This document shows, piece by piece, positions 36,786-45,789 of a DNA stretch of 64,000 nucleotides. Below the pieces are notes generated by a model. That model made no database searches and was not told the DNA's origin. It worked only from the letters and a program-made list of their open reading frames with translations. Numbering within the stretch: the stretch's first letter is position 1; every line of letters begins with the position of its first letter. The translations under genes were made by a program, and so were the position numbers. Source of the DNA: Liquorilactobacillus ghanensis DSM 18630 (lineage in GTDB: Bacteria > Bacillota > Bacilli > Lactobacillales > Lactobacillaceae); contig NZ_AZGB01000003.1 of the NCBI RefSeq assembly GCF_001435235.1, forward strand, positions 1-64,000. The letters are read 5' to 3'.

Positions 36786-38210
36786 TTATAAGTTCTCATC
36801 AGTCTTAAAATCAAGTGGTGATAAAGCTGTAGCAGTAGTAATTAGTTCTGCAGTTAATTCATTGATCTTTTGCGACACATAAGCAGCGTTTTTCAAACTG
36901 GCTTGGGTTAAAAACTCAGCCAGTTTTTTATTGGACAAGTTTTGGGCTTGCTGGTCAGTTTGCCGAACGTTTTGATTAAGTTGAATGCGAACTTCTTTTT
37001 GTAAGGCAGCTAAAGAGTCGCCGAAAAGATGATAGTGAGCATCAACTAAAATTCCCAATAATTTAAATTGCCAATAAGCAGAATCAGAACTGTAGGTTGC
37101 ATTTCCGCGCTGATAACTTGTCGGTGTTTGTGTGATTCCAGCATAAAATGGTACAAAAATACTTTGCGCAGTTACACCTAGGGCCAACCAATGAAGACCA
37201 CTCAACGCTGCCGGATATTCAGGCCGCAGCTGCAAAATGTGTGCTTCTTGGGTCTTAGCTAAGCTAATTGGGCGAAATTTATGATTTAAAGCGGTATTTT
37301 GCCGGCTTAAGGGATCATAGACAGTCCCTTGGTAATGTGAACCAAGTAAATATTCTAGATCTTCTCGGTAGATTAAGCGCTCAGCTTGGCGGACAAATGG
37401 TAATTGCTGACTTTGTGGATCTTGTTTGCTTTGCGGATTAAAATAGCGCTGACCATACCAAACACGTGGCGTGTTATAGACAGTATCACTTTGATCCTGT
37501 GTTCCGAAAATTTCTCGAAAATTAAAATTACTCCGAGAACTGTTTAAGTGATTGTTGAGTACAAACTGTTTTAATCCTTTGGCGGTTAGGAAATTATGCG
37601 GATCATTAAAATCAATATTTTGGATAGCCAGCTGATTAGCAACAACCGCATAACAATTATCAGGTATCCGCTGAGCAGCCCAATAATGACCGGTTGCAAT
37701 TTCTAAATACCAGACCTCAGATTGATCGGAAAACAAAACACCATTTGTTTCGCTGGCGCCGTATTTTTCGATCAATTGACCCAAGTACTTTACGCCGGCT
37801 CGTGCTGATTTGATATATGGCAAGGTAATGGTCACCATTGCTTCTTCGCCAATTCCTTTTTCAACTAGGGGATCGGCACCTAATACCCGTTCATTAGCAT
37901 AAGCACTTTCGGTAGCACTCATAGCGACGCCGTACTCATTGATTCCAGATTCTTCAAAAATGCCGTATTTATCAGTCCATTCAGGAGTAGCGGTGTATTT
38001 TCCGCGAATTTTGGGCAGTGTCATCGTAAACCCATTATCGGGTGAAACAAATTGCGGTTCGGCTTGTAATACTTGATGTGGATGAACAACAAAATATTTT
38101 GGCCAAGCTGTTTTGGCATCTTCAGTACGGGCAATCATTGTTGATCCGTCGACAGTTGCCTGCCTGCCGACTAAAATACTGGTACAAGCTGAAAAAGTTT
38201 TTCTTTCCAT
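36786..38210 (-). CDS. pepD: C69-family dipeptidase
   Basis: 474 residues, an N-terminal-nucleophile peptidase of the PepD family known from lactobacilli. The candidate nucleophile is C9 in ACTSILVG; autocatalytic removal of the preceding residues would expose it. DGSTMIARTEDA is the family motif. It has no signal peptide and cleaves dipeptides in the cytosol, supporting peptide-based nutrition. Length is normal. A single-gene transcript is likely. Confidence 0.93.
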   Translation of the reverse strand: MERKTFSACTSILVGRQATVDGSTMIARTEDAKTAWPKYFVVHPHQVLQAEPQFVSPDNGFTMTLPKIRGKYTATPEWTDKYGIFEESGINEYGVAMSATESAYANERVLGADPLVEKGIGEEAMVTITLPYIKSARAGVKYLGQLIEKYGASETNGVLFSDQSEVWYLEIATGHYWAAQRIPDNCYAVVANQLAIQNIDFNDPHNFLTAKGLKQFVLNNHLNSSRSNFNFREIFGTQDQSDTVYNTPRVWYGQRYFNPQSKQDPQSQQLPFVRQAERLIYREDLEYLLGSHYQGTVYDPLSRQNTALNHKFRPISLAKTQEAHILQLRPEYPAALSGLHWLALGVTAQSIFVPFYAGITQTPTSYQRGNATYSSDSAYWQFKLLGILVDAHYHLFGDSLAALQKEVRIQLNQNVRQTDQQAQNLSNKKLAEFLTQASLKNAAYVSQKINELTAELITTATALSPLDFKTDENL

Positions 38211-38401
38211 TTGTGGGACCTTTCCTTTACAAAATTCTTACCTTTAGTATAACAGTTTTGTTTATTAATAAATATTATCTCGTTAGCATCCAAAAATTGC
38301 TTTTTTAGAAAAATTGTTGATTTTTAATTGCTTTCTAATCTTATATTTGGTTTAATAGAGTTAATAATTCGTGTATCAAATTAGAGAAAAGGGGAATTGG
38401 G

Positions 38402-38590
38402 ATGCCACTTATACATATTGATTTGCTTGCTGGCCGTTCAGAGGATCAGCTTAAACACTTGGTGGAAGATGTTACCTCGGCTGTTACCAAAAATACGGGA
38501 GCCCCGGCTGAACATGTCCACGTTATTCTTAATGAAATGCAGCCGAATCGCTATAGCGTTGGTGGAGTGCTTAAGAGTGATGAAAAGTAG
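38402..38590 (+). CDS. 4-oxalocrotonate tautomerase-family protein
   Basis: 62 residues. The mature enzyme would begin with the catalytic Pro1 (MPLIHIDLLAGR), typical of the tautomerase superfamily. The start ATG 38402 follows AAGGGGA. The substrate in lactobacilli is unknown. It has its own terminator before lysA. Confidence 0.88.
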   Translation: MPLIHIDLLAGRSEDQLKHLVEDVTSAVTKNTGAPAEHVHVILNEMQPNRYSVGGVLKSDEK

Positions 38591-38599
38591 ACATTAAGG

Positions 38600-38629
38600 A
38601 CAGTCGGAGGTTAGCCCCCGGCTGTTTTT
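38600..38629 (+). terminator. Terminator after the tautomerase gene
   Basis: ACAGTCGG pairs with CCGGCTGT around a loop containing AGGTTAGCC, followed by TTTTT. Confidence 0.7.
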
Positions 38630-38672
38630 GCTGTTAGGCGGGTTTATTTATTAATTGGGAGGATGTTTGAAG

Positions 38673-39977
38673 TTGACAAAAATAGCAGATACAGTTGCGA
38701 TTAATCAGGCAGGACATTTAGAAATCGGAGGAGTAGATTCTTTAGAGATTGTTAAAGAATTCGGTACACCAGTGATTGCTTATGATGTCAAACAAATCAA
38801 AACTACGATAAAACACTTCAAACAGGCCTTTGAAAAAGCTGAATTGCCTTATCGCGTAACTTATGCCAGTAAAGCTTTTTCAGCGTTAGCAATGTATCAT
38901 TTGGTTGCACAAGCTGGTCTTGGCTGTGATGTCGTTTCTGGCGGCGAATTATACGCAGCTTTGAAGGGCGGGATGCCGCCGGAAAAAATTGAATTTCACG
39001 GAAATAATAAATTACCGGCTGAATTAGAAATGGCAGTTGATGCCCAAATTGGCTGTATTGTTGTCGATAATTTTCAGGAAATCAAGTTCTTAGCTGAAAT
39101 TTTACAGCAAAAAAATACCGAGATCTCAGTTGTTTTGCGAGTCGCTCCCGGAATTGAAGCTGAAACACACCGGTATATTTCTACGGGACAACAAAATTCT
39201 AAGTTTGGTTTTGATATTCTTAGCGGTCAAGCTGACCGGGCGTTACAAGAATTATTAGCTAATCCGCGGATGAAAGTTCGCGGGGTCCATTGTCATATTG
39301 GTTCACAGATCTTTGCAGTTAATGGTTTCTTAATGGCGGTAGACAAAATGGTTGAATTGCTGCAAAAATGGCAGCAGGAGTTTGATTTTACTGCGGAGAT
39401 TTTAAATTTAGGCGGTGGTTTTGGAACCAAGTATACCGAAGCTGATCAGCCTTTACCACCAGAAGAATTTACTACTAAAATCATTACCGAAGTTAAACAG
39501 CGGATCAAAAAAGCACAACTACCACTTCCAGAAATCTGGATCGAACCGGGTCGAGCAATTGCCGGTGAGGCAGCGACGACCTTGTATACTGTTGGTTCGC
39601 GAAAAGATGTTGAAGGAGTTTGCCATTTTGTGGCGGTTGATGGAGGAATGGGTGACAATATCCGCCCAGCTTTGTATCAGGCGAAATACGAAGCTTTCTT
39701 GGCGGCACGTCCACAGGCTTTGGATGAACAAATTGTGACGGTCGTTGGCAAGTATTGCGAATCAGGGGATATTTTAGTTAGAAGCGCGGCTTTACCGATC
39801 ACTCATCCAGGTGATATCTTAGCTATCCCTTCAACCGGAGCGTATGGTTACACTATGGCCAGCAATTATAATCGCAATCCGCGTCCGGCCGTTGTTTTCT
39901 GTGAAGACGGTCAGGCGAAGTTAATTATTCGGCGGGAAACTTATGCTGACATGTTAAATTGTGATGTAACAGAATGA
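38673..39977 (+). CDS. lysA: Diaminopimelate decarboxylase
   Basis: 434 residues, a PLP-dependent alanine-racemase-fold enzyme that converts meso-diaminopimelate to lysine. The PLP lysine is K67 in YASKAF. HCHIGSQI, the glycine-rich LNLGGGFG and the C-terminal CESGDIL motif are all present. I choose TTG 38673 (MTKIADT) behind GGGAGG at ten bases; TTG 38667 is possible. No lysine riboswitch is visible upstream. A strong terminator follows at 40030. Confidence 0.96.
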   Translation: MTKIADTVAINQAGHLEIGGVDSLEIVKEFGTPVIAYDVKQIKTTIKHFKQAFEKAELPYRVTYASKAFSALAMYHLVAQAGLGCDVVSGGELYAALKGGMPPEKIEFHGNNKLPAELEMAVDAQIGCIVVDNFQEIKFLAEILQQKNTEISVVLRVAPGIEAETHRYISTGQQNSKFGFDILSGQADRALQELLANPRMKVRGVHCHIGSQIFAVNGFLMAVDKMVELLQKWQQEFDFTAEILNLGGGFGTKYTEADQPLPPEEFTTKIITEVKQRIKKAQLPLPEIWIEPGRAIAGEAATTLYTVGSRKDVEGVCHFVAVDGGMGDNIRPALYQAKYEAFLAARPQALDEQIVTVVGKYCESGDILVRSAALPITHPGDILAIPSTGAYGYTMASNYNRNPRPAVVFCEDGQAKLIIRRETYADMLNCDVTE

Positions 39978-40029
39978 ACTAGTTTAGAGCACTCAAATAG
40001 TGGTAATAAAGAAAATTAATTTAACAGCA

Positions 40030-40071
40030 AAGCGGGCGACACAAATTAAAATTTTGCGTTGCCCGCTTTTT
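40030..40071 (+). terminator. Terminator after lysA
   Basis: AGCGGGCGACACAAA pairs with TTTTGCGTTGCCCGCT, one mismatch, and is followed by TTTTTTTC. Confidence 0.85.
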
Positions 40072-40191
40072 TTCGATATTTTTAGCTCTTGGGCTTTGGT
40101 GGAAAACAAGCTTTCCGCGAGCGATTTTACCAGCTACTTGGTAATGTAATTAATTGCCGAATAGCTTTAACCGTAAAACAAATAAGACTGG

Positions 40192-40214
40192 ACAAAAATT
40201 ACTTTTGGCCAGTC
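40192..40214 (-). terminator. Terminator of the Cof-type hydrolase gene
   Basis: On the minus strand GACTGGCCAAAA pairs with TTTTTGTCCAGTC and is followed by TTATTTG. It lies about 20 bases past the stop codon. Confidence 0.7.
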
Positions 40215-40235
40215 CCGATAATCCTAAAGAAATAT

Positions 40236-41048
40236 TTATTTGGCTAACTGCAAATAATCTGCTAAATAATTGGCCAAACCATCGTGTTGATTGTCAAATT
40301 TAGTAATATCATTAGCAATTTTTTTGATATTGTCAGTACCGTTTTTCATAGCAACACCTAAGCCGGCATATTCAAGCATTTCCCGATCATTATGCTCATC
40401 ACCAAAGGCAATAATGTTTTGGCGTTTAATATGATAACTATCGGCTAAGTAAGCTAGACCAAAAGCTTTACTGATTCCTTGTGGTTCAAGTTCAATAACT
40501 GGAGCTGGTCCGCCCCAAACACCGACTGCGACTTCATGATGGTATTTTTCTTTAATCCAAGCAGCAGTGGTAGCTTCTTTTTGCGTTTCAATCATCAAGG
40601 TTGCAGCAGCTGGATCATTTTTTAAGCTGTCTTTTGTCAAAGCCTGCTGTTTTGAAACGTCATTCGGAAAAAATTCAGAATGAAAGTCTTGTGGCTGATC
40701 AACTAACAAAGTGTCCTTAGCTTCAGCAGCAATAACTTTGATTCCTAATTCGTTTTTGTGGGTTAATAAATCGAATACAACTTCACGTGAAAATGTTTTT
40801 TGATATTCTTTGTTCCACTGATGATGCGGAATATGACCCAAAGCACCATTAAAATTGATCATTGGTGTTTTTAAATGCAATTCATCATAATAATTAGCGG
40901 AAATCCGGTAAGGGCGTCCGGTTACGATCGAAACGATATGACCAGCTTGTTTAGCCTGTTCTAAAACAAGTTTAGTTCGGACGGTTAACATTGATTTAGC
41001 ATTGAGGGTAGTTCCATCAAGATCAAGTGCAATTAATTTCTGTTCCAT
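40236..41048 (-). CDS. Cof-type HAD phosphatase
   Basis: 270 residues, HAD superfamily with a C2 (Cof) cap. Motif I is LDLDGTTLN, motif II is SIVTGRPY and the C-terminal acidic motif is AFGDEHNDREML. These enzymes hydrolyse sugar phosphates or related small phosphates; the substrate is unknown. The start ATG 41048 (MEQKL) follows GAGGTGG; an in-frame GTG ten bases upstream lies within that site. It stands alone with its own terminator. Confidence 0.9.
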   Translation of the reverse strand: MEQKLIALDLDGTTLNAKSMLTVRTKLVLEQAKQAGHIVSIVTGRPYRISANYYDELHLKTPMINFNGALGHIPHHQWNKEYQKTFSREVVFDLLTHKNELGIKVIAAEAKDTLLVDQPQDFHSEFFPNDVSKQQALTKDSLKNDPAAATLMIETQKEATTAAWIKEKYHHEVAVGVWGGPAPVIELEPQGISKAFGLAYLADSYHIKRQNIIAFGDEHNDREMLEYAGLGVAMKNGTDNIKKIANDITKFDNQHDGLANYLADYLQLAK

Positions 41049-41171
41049 TAACAAAGCCACCTCTTAAATTTAGACTCATAATGTTTAAGATAGCACAAAA
41101 AATGCTGATTTACTAGAGATTACGCCGGATTCCGTTGTATAATAAAGACATTACAATTTGGAGGCGAAGGT

Positions 41172-41930
41172 ATGATCACGGTAACTGAAAAAACGGTTAA
41201 ACAAATTCCCGTTTTAGAATTAATAGATGCAGGCTTAGCAAATGAAGTTTTGCCATTGGTCTTTTTCTACCATGGGTGGATGGGTTGTAAAGAAAAGGTT
41301 CTGACTCAAGGATATGAGCTTGCACGCCAGGGCTTTCGTGTTGTCATGCCGGATGCGCTTTATCATGGACAAAGACAGGTAGCTGGTCCTGCTGAAGAAC
41401 ATCAGCTTGAATTTTGGCAGATCATTGCTAATTCAGTTAAGGAATTTCCTATTTTAACAAAAGCTTATGAAAAAAGTGTTGGCATTTATCAACATCAAAT
41501 CGGTGTCAGCGGACTATCAATGGGTGGGATCACAACTTGCGCTTTATTGCGAGTTTATCCACAAATTACCGCAGCTGTTTGTTTAATGGGGTCACCTTGT
41601 CCGGTTAAATTTGCCCGGAAGTTACTAACTAAAATTCCTGGGATGCAAGATGTTGATCCGGCCTATGTTGAACAGCAGCTTTCACAGTTGGCAGTAATTG
41701 ATCTTTCACAAGAACCGCAAAAAATTGCCAGCCGACCAGTTCATTTCTGGCACGGTTCAGCTGATCCGATGGTACCATACCAGCCAACTAAAGATTTTTA
41801 TGAGCGGATTAAAGATCACTCCTATGCTCAGAATGTTACTTTTACAACGACTCAGGGAGCGGGACATAAAGTATCCTATCCGACGACCTTGGAAATGGCG
41901 CAAAAATTTCATGAGTATTTTGCACAGTAG
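41172..41930 (+). CDS. Alpha/beta hydrolase (esterase-like)
   Basis: 252 residues, no signal peptide. The nucleophile is S116 in SGLSMGG. The acid lies in HGSADPMVPY and the histidine in GAGHK. It belongs to the prolyl-oligopeptidase-like esterases related to Bacillus YtmA; the physiological substrate is unknown. The start ATG 41172 follows GGAGGCG. A MIP18-family gene follows at 41961. Confidence 0.87.
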   Translation: MITVTEKTVKQIPVLELIDAGLANEVLPLVFFYHGWMGCKEKVLTQGYELARQGFRVVMPDALYHGQRQVAGPAEEHQLEFWQIIANSVKEFPILTKAYEKSVGIYQHQIGVSGLSMGGITTCALLRVYPQITAAVCLMGSPCPVKFARKLLTKIPGMQDVDPAYVEQQLSQLAVIDLSQEPQKIASRPVHFWHGSADPMVPYQPTKDFYERIKDHSYAQNVTFTTTQGAGHKVSYPTTLEMAQKFHEYFAQ

Positions 41931-41960
41931 TTGCTGCTGACGGTAATTTTGGAGGAAAAA

Positions 41961-42281
41961 ATGGCAGAAAAAAGTGTTGAACAAATTAAAGATGAGATTA
42001 TTGAAAAACTAGAAGATGTTGTTGATCCGGAATTAGGGGTCGATATTGTTAATCTAGGATTAATTTATGAAGTAAATCTGGATAAAAGCGGTCTATGTCA
42101 AATTAAAATGACCTTAACGACCATGGGATGTCCATTAACGGATATTTTGGCCGATATGGTTGAGCGTGCATTACAACCATTACCAGAAATTAAGCAAGTT
42201 GATGTTCAATTTATTTGGGAACCGGCTTGGACAATTGACCGCATGACCCGTTATGCCAAGATGGCATTAGGGATTTATTAG
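41961..42281 (+). CDS. MIP18-family (DUF59) Fe-S maturation protein
   Basis: 106 residues of a single DUF59 domain (VDPELGVDIVNLGLIYEV, then TTMGCPLTDIL with its cysteine), the PaaD/SufT-like family that helps mature Fe-S proteins. The start ATG 41961 follows GGAGG; the longer frame from 41931 has no ribosome binding site. It is 30 bases after the esterase gene. Confidence 0.92.
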   Translation: MAEKSVEQIKDEIIEKLEDVVDPELGVDIVNLGLIYEVNLDKSGLCQIKMTLTTMGCPLTDILADMVERALQPLPEIKQVDVQFIWEPAWTIDRMTRYAKMALGIY

Positions 42282-42299
42282 AAGTCAGGAGAATGATCT

Positions 42300-43268
42300 T
42301 TGCTGAAAAAAAGACTGTGGCTAGTAATTTATACTGCTTTACTAGCTTTTTTGAGTGTATTTATTTTCTTTAAAATTCAAGAACGAGATTTGATTATTCA
42401 ATTAAACAATCATAATCTCTCACTTGATGCTTATCATGTGGTTTTAAAAAAGCCGTTAACAATTGAAGAATTTGAAAACAAGATCGATCAGGACCAAAAG
42501 CTGCCCAGCTTGCAGATTCACTTTCAAAGTCCCAAAAAGAACACTACTTATTTTTTTGGAACGGGTGATTTTGCTGCACCGCCGATGATCAGTGGCAGTT
42601 TTTTTCCCGCCGGCGATTTCAAATCAGATGTTTCGGTAATGGTTGTTGGTAAAGATTGGAAGAATAAATTATATACACCTAAAGATCAAAGTTATTTAAA
42701 ACGTCATGGTCATTATTATCCAGTTTTGGGAATTATGGGCGATAAGTATCGCTCAGACTTGGATCGGCAGTTATTTATTTTACCAAGTACTTCAGCTCGC
42801 AAAAAACTGTTGGCAAATCATTTTCGAATAATTGTGGATGGCAAGCAGAAACTAACCAGCAGTCAGTTGAAAGCCGCCCTGCCATTGGATAAGATCTCAC
42901 GGTTAAAGTCAAAGAAACTGTTTGTTTCACAAGGAAGCTGGACGGTTGCTCATTGGGCTGAAGTTTTAGGATTGCTGGTCGTAGTGATCGGCTTTATTTT
43001 GGGAACTGTTTTGTGGCGGTTGCTTGCGCGCCAACGCTATCATGAGGCCCGCTTTTTACAGAAAACATCACAGACATTTATTTTTGAGGAATGGTGTTAT
43101 TATGCACTTTTTAGCGGCGTAGGGCTCATATTTGGTTTAATTGCGGGAATGATTATTTTTAATATGTATGATTATTTGCTACTGTTGCTATTTGTAGGCA
43201 GCATCTTCATTGTTGCTAATTTGTATTTGATTATCCGGCTGAATTCGCTGGTTAAACGGGAGGTTTGA
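42300..43268 (+). CDS. Membrane protein with MacB-like extracellular domain
   Basis: 322 residues: an N-terminal membrane segment (about 7-25), an extracellular domain (about 30-215) and two to three C-terminal segments (about 217-310). The layout and words like GSFFPAGDF and PVLGIMGD resemble the extracellular domain of FtsX/MacB-type ABC permeases. No ATPase partner is encoded next to it. TTG 42300 follows CAGGAG. It is not a full FtsX permease, which would have four segments and about 400 or more residues. Confidence 0.6.
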   Translation: MLKKRLWLVIYTALLAFLSVFIFFKIQERDLIIQLNNHNLSLDAYHVVLKKPLTIEEFENKIDQDQKLPSLQIHFQSPKKNTTYFFGTGDFAAPPMISGSFFPAGDFKSDVSVMVVGKDWKNKLYTPKDQSYLKRHGHYYPVLGIMGDKYRSDLDRQLFILPSTSARKKLLANHFRIIVDGKQKLTSSQLKAALPLDKISRLKSKKLFVSQGSWTVAHWAEVLGLLVVVIGFILGTVLWRLLARQRYHEARFLQKTSQTFIFEEWCYYALFSGVGLIFGLIAGMIIFNMYDYLLLLLFVGSIFIVANLYLIIRLNSLVKREV

Positions 43269-43271
43269 TTG

Positions 43272-44675
43272 GTGAGTTTAAATTTACCAACTGCGTTTAT
43301 AACTAAATATCAGGCTTTATTGCAAACTGAAGCACCAGCTTTTTTTGCCAGCCTGCAGCAGTCGATCGTTAAGGGATTTCGTTTAAATCCATTGCGAGCA
43401 AATTGGCGAACTGTTCAGGCTGATTTGTCTAAACCAATCGCTTATGTCCCAACAGGGTTTTATGGTGAAGTGGCTGGACGTTCGCTTGAACATCAGACTG
43501 GTTATATTTACAGTCAGGATCCAAGTGCAATGTATGTTGCCGAAGCAGCAGCTGTTCAGCCAGGAGATAAAGTATTGGATCTATGTGCAGCTCCGGGAGG
43601 AAAATCAACGCAGTTAGCTGGCAAATTAGCTGGTCAGGGTTTGTTGGTTGCAAACGAAATTAATCGCCAACGGGGTAAAGTTTTAGCTGAGAATTTGGAA
43701 CGAATTGGTGCCAAAAACGTTTTATTGCTCAATGAACGGCCCGATCGGTTAGTTAACACCTTCAAGGGCTTTTTTGATAAGATTTTAGTAGATGCTCCGT
43801 GTTCAGGAGAAGGGATGTTTCGCAAAGACCCAGCAGCCGTTGAATATTGGTCACCGGATTATTCTGCGGAATGTGCAACCCGGCAGCAAAAAATTTTGAC
43901 TAGTGCACTGCAGATGCTTAAACCAGGTGGCGAGCTGATTTACTCGACCTGTACTTTTGCTCCTGAAGAAGATGAGCAGATTGCAGCTTGGCTATTAGAG
44001 CAGCCACAAGTAGCCGAAATTTTGCCGATCAAGAAATGGCCGGGAATGGAAAGTGGCCGTCCAGAATGGGCAGCAGGGCAAGCTGAGTTACGGCATTGTG
44101 TACGGTTATTTCCGCATCATTTTCAAGGTGAAGGTCATTTTATTGCTAAATTTAAAATTACTGCCACACCAATTGAACCGACAACTACAACCAGCCGAAC
44201 TAAGAAAAATAAAAATAACCGATCAATTTTTCGGGGATTAACTGCTACGGAAAAAAAGTATTGGCAGACATTTGCGCAAACTGTATTAGCAGCAAATTGG
44301 GTCGCTCAGGCTGATTTACGGGTTTTTAATGATCGATTGTATTATTACCCAATCACTTGGCCGGATATTTCTAAATTGCATTTTTTACGGCCGGGATTAG
44401 AATTGGGAACTTTTAAAAAGGGTCGTTTTGAACCGACTTATTCGTTAGCACTGGCTTTAGCTCCAGCTAGTTCAAAAAGAGTAATTGAGTTGACGCCTGA
44501 GCAATGGAATCAGTATGTGAAGGGATTGCCGTTGCAAGCAACTGAGTTTAACCAGTTGTCAAACGGCTGGTATTTGCTGACCTGCCAACAAAAAGCATTT
44601 TGTTTTGGCAAATTAACGCAGGGAACTTTAAAAAATGCTTTTCCTAAGGGCTTGCGATTGCGTTATGGAAATTAG
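43272..44675 (+). CDS. rsmF: rRNA cytosine-C5 methyltransferase (RsmF/NOP2 family)
   Basis: 467 residues: a SAM-dependent domain with motif I VLDLCAAPGGKST and both catalytic cysteines (DAPCSGEG and STCTF). A C-terminal PUA-like RNA-binding extension follows (about 310-465). RsmF-type enzymes methylate 16S rRNA; the exact cytosine here is inferred only from the family. The start GTG 43272 or TTG 43269 follows GGGAGG. It is transcribed just after the MacB-like gene, with three bases between stop and start. Confidence 0.9.
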   Translation: MSLNLPTAFITKYQALLQTEAPAFFASLQQSIVKGFRLNPLRANWRTVQADLSKPIAYVPTGFYGEVAGRSLEHQTGYIYSQDPSAMYVAEAAAVQPGDKVLDLCAAPGGKSTQLAGKLAGQGLLVANEINRQRGKVLAENLERIGAKNVLLLNERPDRLVNTFKGFFDKILVDAPCSGEGMFRKDPAAVEYWSPDYSAECATRQQKILTSALQMLKPGGELIYSTCTFAPEEDEQIAAWLLEQPQVAEILPIKKWPGMESGRPEWAAGQAELRHCVRLFPHHFQGEGHFIAKFKITATPIEPTTTTSRTKKNKNNRSIFRGLTATEKKYWQTFAQTVLAANWVAQADLRVFNDRLYYYPITWPDISKLHFLRPGLELGTFKKGRFEPTYSLALALAPASSKRVIELTPEQWNQYVKGLPLQATEFNQLSNGWYLLTCQQKAFCFGKLTQGTLKNAFPKGLRLRYGN

Positions 44676-44694
44676 CTATTAACTTAACTAGAAT

Positions 44695-44731
44695 AAAAAC
44701 ACCAGCTGGACGAAAATCAGCTGGTGTTTTA
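44695..44731. terminator. Bidirectional terminator
   Basis: AAAACACCAGCTG pairs with CAGCTGGTGTTTT around a nine-base loop. It separates the methyltransferase gene and the converging mevalonate operon. Confidence 0.85.
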
Positions 44732-44733
44732 GT

Positions 44734-45771
44734 TTATTTTAATTGTTGTTTAAAATTAAGTAATTCTGGTGAAAGCAAGTATGGAAGCTGTCGTAGCTGA
44801 GATATATTGGCACATCCCAGTAAAGCCATCAAGCTTTTCAATTGCTCTTTTAGCTTTTCAATCAAGTTGATTAGTCCATCCACATCTTCTTTAATTAAAG
44901 TATGCAAAAACAGACCGGAAATGCCAACATTATCTGCGCCTAAAATTAAGCATTTAATAATATCCAAGGCATCACGGATTCCGCCAGAAGCGGTGAAAGA
45001 AAAATCAGCAGCTAGACTTTGACTGGCTAGTAAAGTTTCTGCTGTTGTCAAACCAAAATTATTCAGCAGTGCGAAGTCTTTTTGTCGACGGCGCTGATTT
45101 TCAATTTTAGCAAAATTAGTTCCACCGTGCCCAGAAAGATCGACGTTTCGGACGCCAAGCTTTCGTAACTGCCGCAAAGTTGCTGGCGCAATGCCAAAAC
45201 CAACTTCCTTAACAATTACCGGTACCGAAAGTCCAGCAACAATTTCTTGCAAATTATCTTTCCAATAAAATTGGCGGTCACCTTCAGTCATAACAATTTC
45301 TTGCGCGGCATTGAGATGGATTTCCAATAAATCAGCTTGCAGCATGTCGACGGCAGCTTGAGCGTCAGCCAAATTGTGGTTGGCACCAATGTTGCCAATT
45401 ACCAGTCCCTGCGGCATTGTTTGCCGGACGACTTTAAAACTGGTTTCAGCTTGCGGAAACTGCAAGGCAATACTTTGTGAACCGGTTGCCATCGGAATTT
45501 TTGTTTGTGCAGCAGCAGCAGCTAAGCGTTGATTTAGTTTGCCGGTTGCTGGACTACCGCCCGACATAGCATTAATAAAAAAAGGTACGGCTATTTTTTT
45601 TCCAGCCAAAGTTGTTGATAAATCAACTTCTGTTACAGAAATTTCGGGTAGGTTATTGGGAATAAGGCGGATCTCAGCTAATCCATTAGCCGTATGAGCT
45701 TGATAGAATTTTTCTGCTAAAAAAACGTGCTCATCTTTACGGTGGGAGTGTTGAATATACACCAAACTCAT
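44734..45771 (-). CDS. fni: Isopentenyl-diphosphate isomerase, type II (FMN)
   Basis: 345 residues, an FMN- and NAD(P)H-dependent TIM barrel that interconverts IPP and DMAPP. Typical segments are FFINAMSGG, GSQSIALQF, VIVKEVGFG and the C-terminal GGIRDALDI. It is the last gene of a four-gene mevalonate operon on the minus strand (mvk-mvaD-pmk-fni), 18 bases after pmk. Fni is the isomerase form usual in mevalonate-using lactobacilli. A terminator follows. Confidence 0.95.
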   Translation of the reverse strand: MSLVYIQHSHRKDEHVFLAEKFYQAHTANGLAEIRLIPNNLPEISVTEVDLSTTLAGKKIAVPFFINAMSGGSPATGKLNQRLAAAAAQTKIPMATGSQSIALQFPQAETSFKVVRQTMPQGLVIGNIGANHNLADAQAAVDMLQADLLEIHLNAAQEIVMTEGDRQFYWKDNLQEIVAGLSVPVIVKEVGFGIAPATLRQLRKLGVRNVDLSGHGGTNFAKIENQRRRQKDFALLNNFGLTTAETLLASQSLAADFSFTASGGIRDALDIIKCLILGADNVGISGLFLHTLIKEDVDGLINLIEKLKEQLKSLMALLGCANISQLRQLPYLLSPELLNFKQQLK

Positions 45772-45789
45772 CCTTTCTAAAAATGCAAT

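Noticed and set aside
38591-38672. Lysine riboswitch upstream of lysA
   Set aside because: Only about 80 bases are available and they are taken by the tautomerase terminator.
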